From Pararhodobacter marinus (GTDB taxonomy: Bacteria; Pseudomonadota; Alphaproteobacteria; Rhodobacterales; Rhodobacteraceae): a stretch of DNA of 64,000 bases. The stretch is from the NCBI RefSeq assembly GCF_003122215.1, contig NZ_QEYD01000002.1:310001-374000 (forward strand), written 5' to 3'. Made by a program: the position numbers and the translations under genes. The notes beneath the pieces were generated by a model. That model saw nothing but the letters and a program-made list of their open reading frames with translations. It did no database searches and was not told the DNA's origin. Below are positions 19,728 to 27,941 of the stretch, piece after piece (position 1 is the stretch's first letter; every line of letters starts with the position of its first letter).

Positions 19728-20897
19728 ATGCCGATCAAGAACCGTTTCGCCGAACTTCTGCCGGAGATCGCCGCGTGGCGGCGGGATTTCCACGCCCATC
19801 CCGAATTGCAGTTCGAGCTTCCCCGAACCTCGGCGCGCGTGGCATCGCTGTTGCGCGATTTCGGCGTCGACGAGGTGGTCGAGGGGATCGGGCGCTCGGG
19901 CGTGGTCGCGGTGATCCGGGGCCGGCAGGCGGCTTCGGGCCGCGTGCTGGGCTTTCGCGCCGACATGGACGCGCTGCCGATCATCGAGGCGACGGGAGCG
20001 GATTACGCCTCGACCCATGCGGGAAAGATGCATGCCTGCGGCCATGACGGACATACGTCGATCCTGCTCGGTGCCGCGAAATACCTGGCCGAGACGCGGA
20101 ATTTCGATGGCACCGTGGTGCTGATCTTCCAGCCTGCCGAAGAGGGCGGCGGCGGTGCCAAGGCAATGGTCGAGGACGGCGTTCTGGACCGGTTCGGCAT
20201 CCAGGAAGTCTATGGTCTGCACAACAACCCCGGCGCGCCGGTAGGGTCCTTCGCGATCAAGGAGGGTCCGTTGCTGGCTGCTGCGGACTTCTTCGAGATC
20301 ACGGTCAAGGGCAAGGGCGGCCATGGCGCGCAGCCGCATGTGACCGCCGACGCAACGCTGGCGGGCGCGGCGGTGGTGATGGCGCTGCAACAGGTCGTGT
20401 CGCGCAATATCGACCCGCTGCAACCCGTCGTCCTGTCGGTCACGGGCTTCGCCACCGACACGATGGCGCATAACGTGATCCCCGATACCGCGCGGCTGAC
20501 CGGCACCGTCCGCACCTTCGACGTGGCCACCAAGAACCGTGTCCGCGAGCGGATGCAGGCGGTGGCCGAGGCGACGGCGCAGGCCTACGGGGCCACGATC
20601 GCGATGGATTATGTCGACGGCGTGTTGCCCACGATCAACGCGCCAGAGGCAACCGGCCACGCCATAGCCGCCGCCGAAGCGGTCGCGGGCCGCGTCGATA
20701 CCACGCTTGAGCCGTCGATGGGCGGCGAGGATTTCTCGGAAATGCTGGCACAGCGCCCGGGGGCCTTCATCCTGCTGGGGAATGGCGACAGCGCCGATCT
20801 TCACCATCCGAAATACGATTTCAACGACGAGGCGATCCCGGCCGGTTGCAGCTGGTTCGCGGCCCTCGCCGAACAACGTATGCCGATCACGGCCTGA
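19728..20897 (+). CDS. M20D amidohydrolase, tandem copy 2
   Basis: 389-residue paralogue of its neighbours, starting MPIKNRFAELLPEI five bases after the stop of copy 1. All metal and catalytic blocks are present: MHACGHDGHT, QPAEEGGGGAK, GGHGAQPH and MGGEDFSEML. The last block differs from copies 1 and 3 (EDFAYML), and this copy has AADFFEITVKGKGG around the dimerisation domain. Such changes suggest different acyl or amino acid preference. Cotranscription with the flanking copies is likely from spacing. Confidence 0.93.
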   Translation: MPIKNRFAELLPEIAAWRRDFHAHPELQFELPRTSARVASLLRDFGVDEVVEGIGRSGVVAVIRGRQAASGRVLGFRADMDALPIIEATGADYASTHAGKMHACGHDGHTSILLGAAKYLAETRNFDGTVVLIFQPAEEGGGGAKAMVEDGVLDRFGIQEVYGLHNNPGAPVGSFAIKEGPLLAAADFFEITVKGKGGHGAQPHVTADATLAGAAVVMALQQVVSRNIDPLQPVVLSVTGFATDTMAHNVIPDTARLTGTVRTFDVATKNRVRERMQAVAEATAQAYGATIAMDYVDGVLPTINAPEATGHAIAAAEAVAGRVDTTLEPSMGGEDFSEMLAQRPGAFILLGNGDSADLHHPKYDFNDEAIPAGCSWFAALAEQRMPITA

Positions 20898-20907
20898 GGA
20901 GACATCC

Positions 20908-22068
20908 ATGCCGGTCAAGAACCGTTTCGCCGAATTGCTGCCCGATATCACCGCCTGGCGCCGCGATTTCCACGAGAATCCCGAAATCCTGTTCGAGGTG
21001 CATCGCACTGCCGGCATCGTCGCCGAGAAGCTGCGCGCCTTCGGCTGTGACGAGGTGGTCGAAGGCATCGGGCGCACCGGCGTCGTGGGCGTGATCCGGG
21101 GCAAGGCGACCGGCTCGGGCAAGGTGATCGGGCTGCGGGCGGATATGGACGCGCTGCCGATCTTTGAGGCGACGGGCGCGCCCCATGCCTCGAAAGTGCC
21201 GGGCGCCATGCATGCCTGCGGCCATGACGGCCATACGGCGATGCTGCTGGGTGCCGCGCAATACCTGGCCGAGACGCGCAATTTCGACGGCACCGTCGTG
21301 GTGATCTTCCAGCCCGCCGAAGAGGGCGGCGGCGGCGGGCGCTTCATGTGCGAAGACGGGCTGATGGAGCGCTGGGGCATTCAGGAAGTCTACGGCATGC
21401 ATAACTGGCCCGGCATGCCGGTCGGGTCCTTCGCGATCCGCCCGGGCGCTTTCTTTGCCGGCACCGATCAGTTCCGCATTCTGGTCGAAGGGCTGGGCGG
21501 CCATGCCGCGAAGCCCCATGAGACCGTCGACACGACCGTGGTCGCCGCGCATCTGGTCACTGCCTTGCAAACCATCGCCAGCCGCAACCACGACCCGGTG
21601 AAAAATCTGGTGGTTTCGGTCACGTCGTTCCGCACGGAATCCGAAGCGTTCAACGTCATCCCGCAGCATGTCGAACTGCGCGGCACGGTGCGCACGATGG
21701 ATCCCGAAACCCGCAAGATGGCCGAACAGCGCATCAAGGAGATCGCCGCGGGCGTCGGCGCGACCTTCGGCGCGAAGGCCGAGGTCGACTGGCGCCCGGG
21801 CTATCCGGTGATGGTCAACAGCGAGGAACAGACGGCTTTCGCCGCCGAGGTCGCGGCCAAGGTCTCGGGCGACTGCGCCGAGGCGCCCTTGGTCATGGGC
21901 GGCGAGGATTTCGCCTACATGCTCGAGGAACGGCCCGGCGCCTATATCCTCGTGGGCAACGGCGATACCGCGATGGTGCACCATCCGGCCTATGATTTCG
22001 ACGACAACGCGATCCCGGCGGGGTGTTCGTGGTGGGCCGGGATCGTCGAGCAGCGGATGCCGGCCTGA
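20908..22068 (+). CDS. M20D amidohydrolase, tandem copy 3
   Basis: 386-residue third paralogue, starting MPVKNRFAELLPDI ten bases after copy 2. It keeps MHACGHDGHT, QPAEEGGGGGR, GGHAAKPH and MGGEDFAYML. N-terminal text is nearly the same as in copy 2, suggesting these two are the more recent duplicates or share selection there. It is the last gene of the operon and ends only five bases from the convergent flagellar cluster, with no visible terminator between. Confidence 0.93.
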   Translation: MPVKNRFAELLPDITAWRRDFHENPEILFEVHRTAGIVAEKLRAFGCDEVVEGIGRTGVVGVIRGKATGSGKVIGLRADMDALPIFEATGAPHASKVPGAMHACGHDGHTAMLLGAAQYLAETRNFDGTVVVIFQPAEEGGGGGRFMCEDGLMERWGIQEVYGMHNWPGMPVGSFAIRPGAFFAGTDQFRILVEGLGGHAAKPHETVDTTVVAAHLVTALQTIASRNHDPVKNLVVSVTSFRTESEAFNVIPQHVELRGTVRTMDPETRKMAEQRIKEIAAGVGATFGAKAEVDWRPGYPVMVNSEEQTAFAAEVAAKVSGDCAEAPLVMGGEDFAYMLEERPGAYILVGNGDTAMVHHPAYDFDDNAIPAGCSWWAGIVEQRMPA

Positions 22069-22073
22069 TCCGC

Positions 22074-22463
22074 TCAGCGCTCTTTCCCGCGCGCGTCGCG
22101 ACAGGCGGCCTGCGCGCGGTCGCGCAGGGTTTCCAGCACCTCGGCCCGCCCGAAGGCGCGGCTCGCGGCGGGTCGCTGGCGCAACCAGTCGGCGGTGGTC
22201 GCGGCCAGCTGCTGGTTGAGCCGGCTATGCCGTGTCTCGATCCAGCGTCGGTGCGCCAGCCGCGCGGCCAGCATCGCCGGGTCGACCGAGCCGCCCTCGT
22301 CCTCGGCCGTCAGCGGCGCCTCGGTGGTCTTCAGCGCCGACAGCGCCGTCTTCAGCCGGTTGCGGCTTTGGGCGACGGCGGCCAGCTTGGCCAGTTCCGC
22401 ATCGCGCTTCATCGCGCTCAGCGCCGCAAGCCGCTGCAGGGTCTCGAGCTTCCGACGGTCCAT
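22074..22463 (-). CDS. FliJ-like coiled-coil protein of the flagellar export cluster
   Basis: 129-residue charged, Ala/Arg/Leu-rich protein predicted to be largely helical (MDRRKLETLQRLAALSAMKRDAELAKLAAVAQ). No catalytic motif is seen. It begins by ATGA overlap with the end of flhB, so it is translated with the export gate genes. Size, helicity and context resemble FliJ-type export chaperones, but I cannot recognise FliJ by sequence; it is a hypothetical protein with a likely flagellar role. Confidence 0.7.
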   Translation of the reverse strand: MDRRKLETLQRLAALSAMKRDAELAKLAAVAQSRNRLKTALSALKTTEAPLTAEDEGGSVDPAMLAARLAHRRWIETRHSRLNQQLAATTADWLRQRPAASRAFGRAEVLETLRDRAQAACRDARGKER

Positions 22464-23566
22464 CAGCGTCTCTTCCCGCGGCGGGTGCCCCGTGCCCGGG
22501 CCTTGGCCCGCATCGTGTCGGCAAAGCGGATCGCGGCGGCGACGGGCTGATAAAGCTCAGGCGCGATCTCGGCGCCCAGGGGCACGGTGGCAAAGATCGC
22601 CCGCGCGGTGGGCGGGTCGGAATGGATCGGCACGCCCGCCTCGCGCGCCACCTCACGGATGCGCGCGGCGGTATCGTCGGTGCCCTTGGCCACGCAGACC
22701 GGCGCCCCGGCCGATCCCGGCGCCCAGGCCAGCGCCACGGCGTAATGCGTCGGGTTGACGATCACCACGGCGGCGCGCGGCACTTCGGCGATCATCTGGT
22801 TCGAGGCATAGCCGGCCGCGCGCGCGCGCCGCTCCTGTTTCAGATGCGGATCGCCCTCGGCCTGTTTGTGATCCTCGCGCAGCTCCTGATGCGACATCTT
22901 CTGTTTGCGCCGGTGATCGAAGACCTGCCACAGGTAATCCAGCCCCCCGATCGCCAGCATGATCAGCACGACCAGCGCCATGAACTCGGCCAGCATCCGC
23001 ATCAGGGCGACGCTGGCCTGACCCGGGCTCTGCTCGATCGTGATCACCAGATCCGGCATCCGGGCCCAGAGGAACAGCCACAGCAGCAGGCAGTAGATCG
23101 CCAGCTTGATCGAGGATTTCGCAAATTCGACCAAACCCGAAAGACCGAACTTGTTCTTCGCATTCGCGATGGGCGAGATGCGCTGCGCCTTGAACTGCAG
23201 TTTCTCAGGCGCAAAGACCAGGCCGCGCAGCGCGATCAGCGCGGCGATCACCAGAGCGCCGGGCACGATCAGGATCGGCGCCATCGCCGCGATCACCGCG
23301 TTCAGGATCGTGCCCCCCAGCGCCGTCCCGCCACCCAGAAGCAGCGGCCCCAGGCTGTCGGGATGATCCAGCAGCGACACCCCCAGCTCGCCCAGCTTCA
23401 TCGGGACCCAGCCGCCGGGCAGCAGCACCAGACACAGGAAACCCGCCATCGCCACGGCGGCGGTCAGGTCTCCGCTGCGCGGCAGGTCGCCCTTGCGCCG
23501 CGCCTCGTCCAGCTTGCGCGGCGTGGCCTCGTGCGGCTTGTCGGCGCCGTCGTCTTCGCCGCTCAT
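22463..23566 (-). CDS. flhB: Flagellar export switch protein
   Basis: 367-residue type III export gate component in the inner membrane. It has the FlhB N-terminus (DKPHEATPRKLDEARRKGDLPRSGDL), four hydrophobic segments, a cytoplasmic linker (RRKQKMSHQELREDHKQAEGDPHLK) and the autocleavage motif NPTH in VVIVNPTHYAVALAW. Self-cleavage between N and P switches export from rod/hook to filament substrates. Overlaps fliR upstream and the small coiled-coil gene downstream by four bases. Confidence 0.97.
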   Translation of the reverse strand: MSGEDDGADKPHEATPRKLDEARRKGDLPRSGDLTAAVAMAGFLCLVLLPGGWVPMKLGELGVSLLDHPDSLGPLLLGGGTALGGTILNAVIAAMAPILIVPGALVIAALIALRGLVFAPEKLQFKAQRISPIANAKNKFGLSGLVEFAKSSIKLAIYCLLLWLFLWARMPDLVITIEQSPGQASVALMRMLAEFMALVVLIMLAIGGLDYLWQVFDHRRKQKMSHQELREDHKQAEGDPHLKQERRARAAGYASNQMIAEVPRAAVVIVNPTHYAVALAWAPGSAGAPVCVAKGTDDTAARIREVAREAGVPIHSDPPTARAIFATVPLGAEIAPELYQPVAAAIRFADTMRAKARARGTRRGKRR

Positions 23567-24360
23567 GGCGCCACCGGGTTGCCCAGCGTGGCCAGGAAAG
23601 CGGGGATCCAGACGCTCAGCATGATGGGTGCGGTGATGAAGAGCAGGAACAGCCCGCCCAGCGTCAGCGCCGGGGCGCCCACGAAAGCCACCATCAGCTG
23701 TGGCATCGCCCGGTTGATCGCCCCAAGCGCAAGGTTATAGAGCCCCGCGCCGATGACGAAGGGCGCGGCCAGCGAGAAGGCCAGCGCGAAAGCCTGAGCG
23801 ACCCGCGCCACGCCCCATTGCGCGACCGATGCCGGATCGGGCCACTGGCCGGGAGTGAACAGCTCGTAGGACAGGACGAGATACTGCACCAGCCGCTCGG
23901 GCAGTCCCGCCATCGCCGCCGCGCAGAGCCCGGCCATGACCAGCACCTGCGAGATCGCCGGTTGCGGATCGACGCCCGCACCGCCAAAGGCCTGCGACAG
24001 CGAGGTCGCCTGCGCGGCCATGGTGCCGGCCATCATCAGCGCCTGGATCATCAGCCGCAGCGCCATGCCCAGCATCACGCCGATCAGCGTTTCCTGCGCC
24101 GAGAAGATCACCCAACCCAGCGGCGTGGGCGGGGGCACAGGCACCGCCTCCACGACTGCCGGGGCCACGACGACGGTCGTCACCAGCGCTGCCGCCAGCC
24201 GGATCCGCGCGGGCACGACACGCTCGCCGAAAACCGGCACCACGGCAAAGACCGGTCCGATCCGCGCGAAGACCAGCGCGCCGCCTGCAAACCACGCCTG
24301 AAGCTGCGCGGCGAGCGCGGTCAGCGCGGCGATCATCTCGGCGCTCAGTGCATCGGTCAT
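23563..24360 (-). CDS. fliR: Flagellar biosynthetic protein FliR
   Basis: 265-residue integral membrane protein of the export gate, which with FliP and FliQ forms the channel. Hydrophobic segments run throughout, with the conserved FARIGPVFAVVPVFGERVVPARIR near the N-terminus. The start MTDALSAEM at 24360 is chosen because it overlaps the flhA stop by four bases; a longer open frame upstream runs inside flhA and is not coding. fliP and fliQ are not in the window. Confidence 0.95.
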   Translation of the reverse strand: MTDALSAEMIAALTALAAQLQAWFAGGALVFARIGPVFAVVPVFGERVVPARIRLAAALVTTVVVAPAVVEAVPVPPPTPLGWVIFSAQETLIGVMLGMALRLMIQALMMAGTMAAQATSLSQAFGGAGVDPQPAISQVLVMAGLCAAAMAGLPERLVQYLVLSYELFTPGQWPDPASVAQWGVARVAQAFALAFSLAAPFVIGAGLYNLALGAINRAMPQLMVAFVGAPALTLGGLFLLFITAPIMLSVWIPAFLATLGNPVAP

Positions 24361-26423
24361 GCGGCGATCTGCCCGACAAGCGCGGGACGCGCCTCCATCC
24401 CGATTTCCTCGAAGGCGAGAACCGGGGCCGAGACGTCGCGCGCGGCCATCACGGTGCGCAGGAAGCGGCGGCGGCGCGCGGGCGAGACCAGCGCGGCCTG
24501 CGTCCCCTCGTCGGCCAGATCGGCAAAGGTGCGCGCCAGCGCGGTGGCGAGCTTGCCGAAATCCTCGGGCGGCAGGGCGATGTCGAAGGCGCCGCGCTCG
24601 CCGTCGATCTGGTAGCGGGTAAAGACCTCTTCCCATTCGGGTGCCAGCTGGACCAGCGGCAGCGTGCCATCGGCGCGTTTGAGCGCCGCGACAAGCTGAA
24701 ACCCCATGCGCTGGCGCACATGCTCGCAGACCGCTTCCGGGGTCAGATGCTGCACCCGCAATTCGGCGATGCTTTCAAGGATCAGCGGCAGGTTGCGGAT
24801 CGACACCCGTTCATCGAGCAGAAGCCGCAGCACCGCCAGCAGCGTGTCCACCGGCACCTTGTCGGGGATCAGTTCATCGATCAGGCGGCGATTGGCCTCG
24901 GCCCGCGCGGGGTCCGAGAGATTGGTCATCTCGTCGAGCATCCGGCGCAGCCCGCGCAGGGTCAGAAGCCGCGCGAAGTTCGATTTCAGCACTTCGAGCA
25001 GATGCGTCGCCAGCACCTCGGCGGGCGAGACCACGGTCAGCCCGCTCAGCGCCGCGCTTTCCTCGTCGGCGCGGTCGATCCAGCGGGCGGGGGCGGCATA
25101 GACCGGCTCGCGCACATCGGTGCCGGGGGGCGCGGTATCGGCCGCGCCGTCGGGCAGCAGCGCCAGCCGCTGATCGGGGCGCAGGCGGTCGCGGCCCTGT
25201 TCGACGCCCTGGATGAGGATCGCGTATGCGCCCGGGTTGAGCGCCGGATCGTCGGTCAGCCGGACCTCGGGCAGGATCAGCCCGAAGCTGCGCGCCACGT
25301 GGTTGCGCATGTTCATGATCCGCGCGTCGAGCCCGGTCGCGGGGTCCAGCACCATCGGCACGAGATCGGGCGCGAAGGTGACGTGGATCTCGTCGAGATC
25401 CAGCACGTCGCCCAGCGATGTGGGTTTCTCGGCCGGGGGCGGCGCTGCCTCGGTCTTCTGGCGCGCAAGGGCGGCGCGGCGCGCGACCCAGCCGGCGGCC
25501 CCCAGAAGCGTGCCGCCGATGACGAAGGGCGTGAAGGGCAGGCCCGGCACCAGCGCGAAAAGCAGCATCAGCATCGCCACCGTCAGCAGCGCCGAGGGGT
25601 ATCGGCCCAACTGCGCCATCAGCGCGGTATCGGTGGCGCCGCTGGCCCCGCCGCGCGCCAGAAGAAGCGCCGCCGCGATCGAGATGACGACGGCGGGGAT
25701 CTGGCTGACCAGCCCGTCGCCCACGGTGAGGATCGCGTAGGTTTCGAACGCTTCGCCCAGCGACAGGTCATGCACGAGCGTGCCCATCAGCAGGCCGACG
25801 ACGATGTTGAGCACGGTGATCAACAGGCCCGCGATGGCGTCGCCCTTGACGAATTTCGACGCCCCGTCGAGCGAGCCGAAGAACGTGGTCTCGGCCTGTT
25901 CCCGTTCCCGCCGGGCGCGGGCCTCGACATGGGTGATGGCGCCCGCCGACATATCCGCGTCGATCGCCATCTGCTTGCCCGGCATCCCGTCCAGCGCGAA
26001 GCGGGCGCCCACTTCGGCCATCCGTCCCGCGCCCTTGGTGATGACGATGAAATTGACGATCAGCAGGACGCAGAACACCACCACGCCCAGAAACACGCTG
26101 CCGCCCATGATGAAGCTGGCAAAACCCTGGATCACGCTGCCGGCGGCCTGCGGGCCGGTATGCCCTTCGCCGATGATCAGCCGGGTCGAGCTGACATTGA
26201 GCGACAGGCGCAGCATCAAAGAGGCCAGCAGCACGGTTGGGAAGATCGAGAAATCGAGCGGTCGCTCGATGAACAACGTGATGGTGAACATCAGGATCGC
26301 CAGCGCGAAGGACGCGGCGAGGCCGATATCCAGCATCCAGGCGGGCATCGGCAGGATCATCATCACGATGATCGCCATCAGCGCCATGGCCAGAAGGACG
26401 GTGGGCTGGAACAGGCGGGTCAT
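24357..26423 (-). CDS. flhA: Flagellar biosynthesis protein FlhA
   Basis: 688-residue export gate protein. About eight N-terminal helices occupy the first 330 residues, with the conserved FHIPEP block MLRLSLNVSSTRLII and AGAITHVEARARREREQAETTFFGSLDGASKFVKGDA. The C-terminal cytoplasmic ring domain follows, ending near VGQIAA. The start at 26423 overlaps the upstream transglycosylase gene by four bases. FlhA couples proton flow to substrate export. Confidence 0.97.
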   Translation of the reverse strand: MTRLFQPTVLLAMALMAIIVMMILPMPAWMLDIGLAASFALAILMFTITLFIERPLDFSIFPTVLLASLMLRLSLNVSSTRLIIGEGHTGPQAAGSVIQGFASFIMGGSVFLGVVVFCVLLIVNFIVITKGAGRMAEVGARFALDGMPGKQMAIDADMSAGAITHVEARARREREQAETTFFGSLDGASKFVKGDAIAGLLITVLNIVVGLLMGTLVHDLSLGEAFETYAILTVGDGLVSQIPAVVISIAAALLLARGGASGATDTALMAQLGRYPSALLTVAMLMLLFALVPGLPFTPFVIGGTLLGAAGWVARRAALARQKTEAAPPPAEKPTSLGDVLDLDEIHVTFAPDLVPMVLDPATGLDARIMNMRNHVARSFGLILPEVRLTDDPALNPGAYAILIQGVEQGRDRLRPDQRLALLPDGAADTAPPGTDVREPVYAAPARWIDRADEESAALSGLTVVSPAEVLATHLLEVLKSNFARLLTLRGLRRMLDEMTNLSDPARAEANRRLIDELIPDKVPVDTLLAVLRLLLDERVSIRNLPLILESIAELRVQHLTPEAVCEHVRQRMGFQLVAALKRADGTLPLVQLAPEWEEVFTRYQIDGERGAFDIALPPEDFGKLATALARTFADLADEGTQAALVSPARRRRFLRTVMAARDVSAPVLAFEEIGMEARPALVGQIAA

Positions 26424-27118
26424 GGGCGGACCTCGATGAAGGGGCGGGGGCCCGTTGCGGTATCCGGGACCAGCGACGCGCCCGAGGCCCGTCCGCCCAG
26501 AAGCGGGTAGGTATTGACCCGGGGCGCGCCGGCGCGGGGCGCGGAGATCAGCGCGCTCAATGTCGGGCGGTCGCGCAGTTCCGCGCGGATGCGCGTGAAG
26601 CGGGCGCGGTAGCGGTCGGCAAAGCGGGGCGTGCGCGAGTGGTAGGCTCCCGCCGCGCCCTCCCATGATCCGAATTCGTCGTAAAGTTCGGCCATGAGGC
26701 GCGCGGCGTAGCGCCCGGCGGTTGTCGGGTCGAGCAGGTCCTCGGGCCGGGTGAAATGCGCGCCGTGCCAGTGCCAGTTGATCTGGAAACAGCCCAGATC
26801 GAACAGATCCTGTCCGCGCGCCAGCAGGCTGCGGGCGAATCGCGCCGCCTCGTCGGGGGTGTCGAACCAGTGGCCGCGCCCTTCGGCATTGGCGGTCCAG
26901 GGCCAGGGGCGCAGGCCGCCATCGCCGCCGCGGCCGGTTTCGGTCAGGGTGATGGCCAGCATCACCTCGGCGGGTACTCCCGCCTCGCGCGCCGCGCTGA
27001 CGGCGGCCGATTCGCACAGTTCCGGACGGGCAAGGGCAGGGGGCGCCGCCGCGAGATGCAGGGCCAGCGCCAGGGCAGCTGCCTTGGTCGCAGCGGGACG
27101 GGGGCGAGATTTCTTCAT
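26420..27118 (-). CDS. Lytic transglycosylase (SLT domain), flagellar-linked
   Basis: 232-residue periplasmic protein with a signal peptide (about residues 11-31, ending PALA). The SLT/lysozyme-like fold shows the presumed catalytic Glu60 in AITLTETGRGG and the later segments LFDLGCFQINWHWHG and AGAYHSRTP. It cleaves peptidoglycan glycan strands and, as the first gene of the ATGA-linked chain with flhA-fliR-flhB, probably opens the wall for the flagellar rod. MKKSRPRP at 27118 is chosen as start just before the signal sequence. Confidence 0.88.
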   Translation of the reverse strand: MKKSRPRPAATKAAALALALHLAAAPPALARPELCESAAVSAAREAGVPAEVMLAITLTETGRGGDGGLRPWPWTANAEGRGHWFDTPDEAARFARSLLARGQDLFDLGCFQINWHWHGAHFTRPEDLLDPTTAGRYAARLMAELYDEFGSWEGAAGAYHSRTPRFADRYRARFTRIRAELRDRPTLSALISAPRAGAPRVNTYPLLGGRASGASLVPDTATGPRPFIEVRP

Positions 27119-27375
27119 CGCGTTCACCGGGGCGTGGGCAGGATAGACAAAGAAGCGGAGCGGGCAGGGCAAGCGCAGCCTAGCGCGGGTATGGTTGACA
27201 AAGCGTTGACCGCGCAGGGGAAGGGCAAGACGCCGCATCGCCCGCCGGATCGGTGCCCTGACGGGGGGCCGGGCCGCCCTCCTGCTGCGTCCCCTCGTCG
27301 CACCAAACCGCCGCCCGGCACCCGGCAAAGAGCCGCCGTCCGGACAGGCACGAGCCGTCTTGCGCCACGCTGCTC

Positions 27376-27404
27376 TTGTACTTCGACGCATTTTCGGCCA
27401 TAAG
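27376..27404 (+). promoter_or_regulatory. Candidate promoter of the cold-shock gene
   Basis: TTGTAC (27376-27381) and CATAAG (27399-27404) are 17 bases apart. Transcription from here would give a leader of about 115 bases before the csp start, as is usual for cold-shock genes. The rest of the 27119-27525 gap shows no gene. Confidence 0.35.
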
Positions 27405-27525
27405 TAGGCCTGCGACGTTATCTGCATCGACCTGTCGGCCCTTATCGGCCTCCTCTGCTCGATTACGATGTTACCGAGCCGGGTTGCCGCATACTGTGGG
27501 CAGCATTTTGACAGGAGTACTCACG

Positions 27526-27732
27526 ATGGCCAATGGCACCGTGAAATGGTTCAACGAAACCAAGGGTTACGGCTTCATCCAGCCGGAAAGCGGCTCGAAG
27601 GACATCTTCGTGCATATCAGCGCTGTCGAGCGTTCGGGCCTGCGCGGTCTGAATGACGGCCAGAAAGTGACCTACGATCTGGAAACCAGCCGTGACGGCC
27701 GCGAGTCGGCCACCAACCTCGCGCTGGTGTGA
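27526..27732 (+). CDS. Cold-shock protein, CspA family
   Basis: 68-residue single OB-fold protein that binds single-stranded RNA/DNA and melts mRNA structure. RNP1-type KGYGFIQPE and RNP2-type DIFVHISAV are intact. Ribosome site AGGAG lies at 27513-27517. Monocistronic, with its own terminator. Whether it is cold-induced cannot be told; alphaproteobacteria carry several paralogues. Confidence 0.97.
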   Translation: MANGTVKWFNETKGYGFIQPESGSKDIFVHISAVERSGLRGLNDGQKVTYDLETSRDGRESATNLALV

Positions 27733-27767
27733 TCGATACGGATCCCCGTATCCCCTTGACTTTCAAG

Positions 27768-27799
27768 ACGGGCGGCCGCTTTGGCCGCCCGTTTTATTT
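27768..27799 (+). terminator. Terminator of the cold-shock gene
   Basis: Perfect 10-bp stem ACGGGCGGCC (27768-27777) / GGCCGCCCGT (27783-27792), loop GCTTT, then TTTATTTT. Confidence 0.93.
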
Positions 27800-27837
27800 T
27801 GTCGCACCCTGCCGCGGATCACGGCCTCCGGTTTCGC

Positions 27838-27898
27838 TTGACACCGACGCTCAGTAAACAATTTTTAGGAATGAGGCCGGGGCTTTCCGGCCATTTTT
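27838..27898 (+). promoter_or_regulatory. Candidate promoter and leader hairpin of the mrp operon
   Basis: A consensus -35 TTGACA lies at 27838-27843, with an A/T-rich stretch (AATTTTTA) 16-17 bases downstream as weak -10. Further on, GGCCGG (27875-27880) pairs with CCGGCC (27887-27892) and is followed by ATTTTTG, like a small terminator inside the leader. It could attenuate mrp transcription or be a second stop for readthrough from the cold-shock gene. Confidence 0.4.
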
Positions 27899-27941
27899 GT
27901 GATCGGCCCCCGGCGGGCCGCCCTCGGACAAAGGAACCGAC

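Noticed and set aside
18550..22068. Three M20 genes as a transposon- or phage-borne duplication
   Set aside because: No inverted repeats, target duplications or mobility genes flank them; ordinary tandem duplication explains the pattern.
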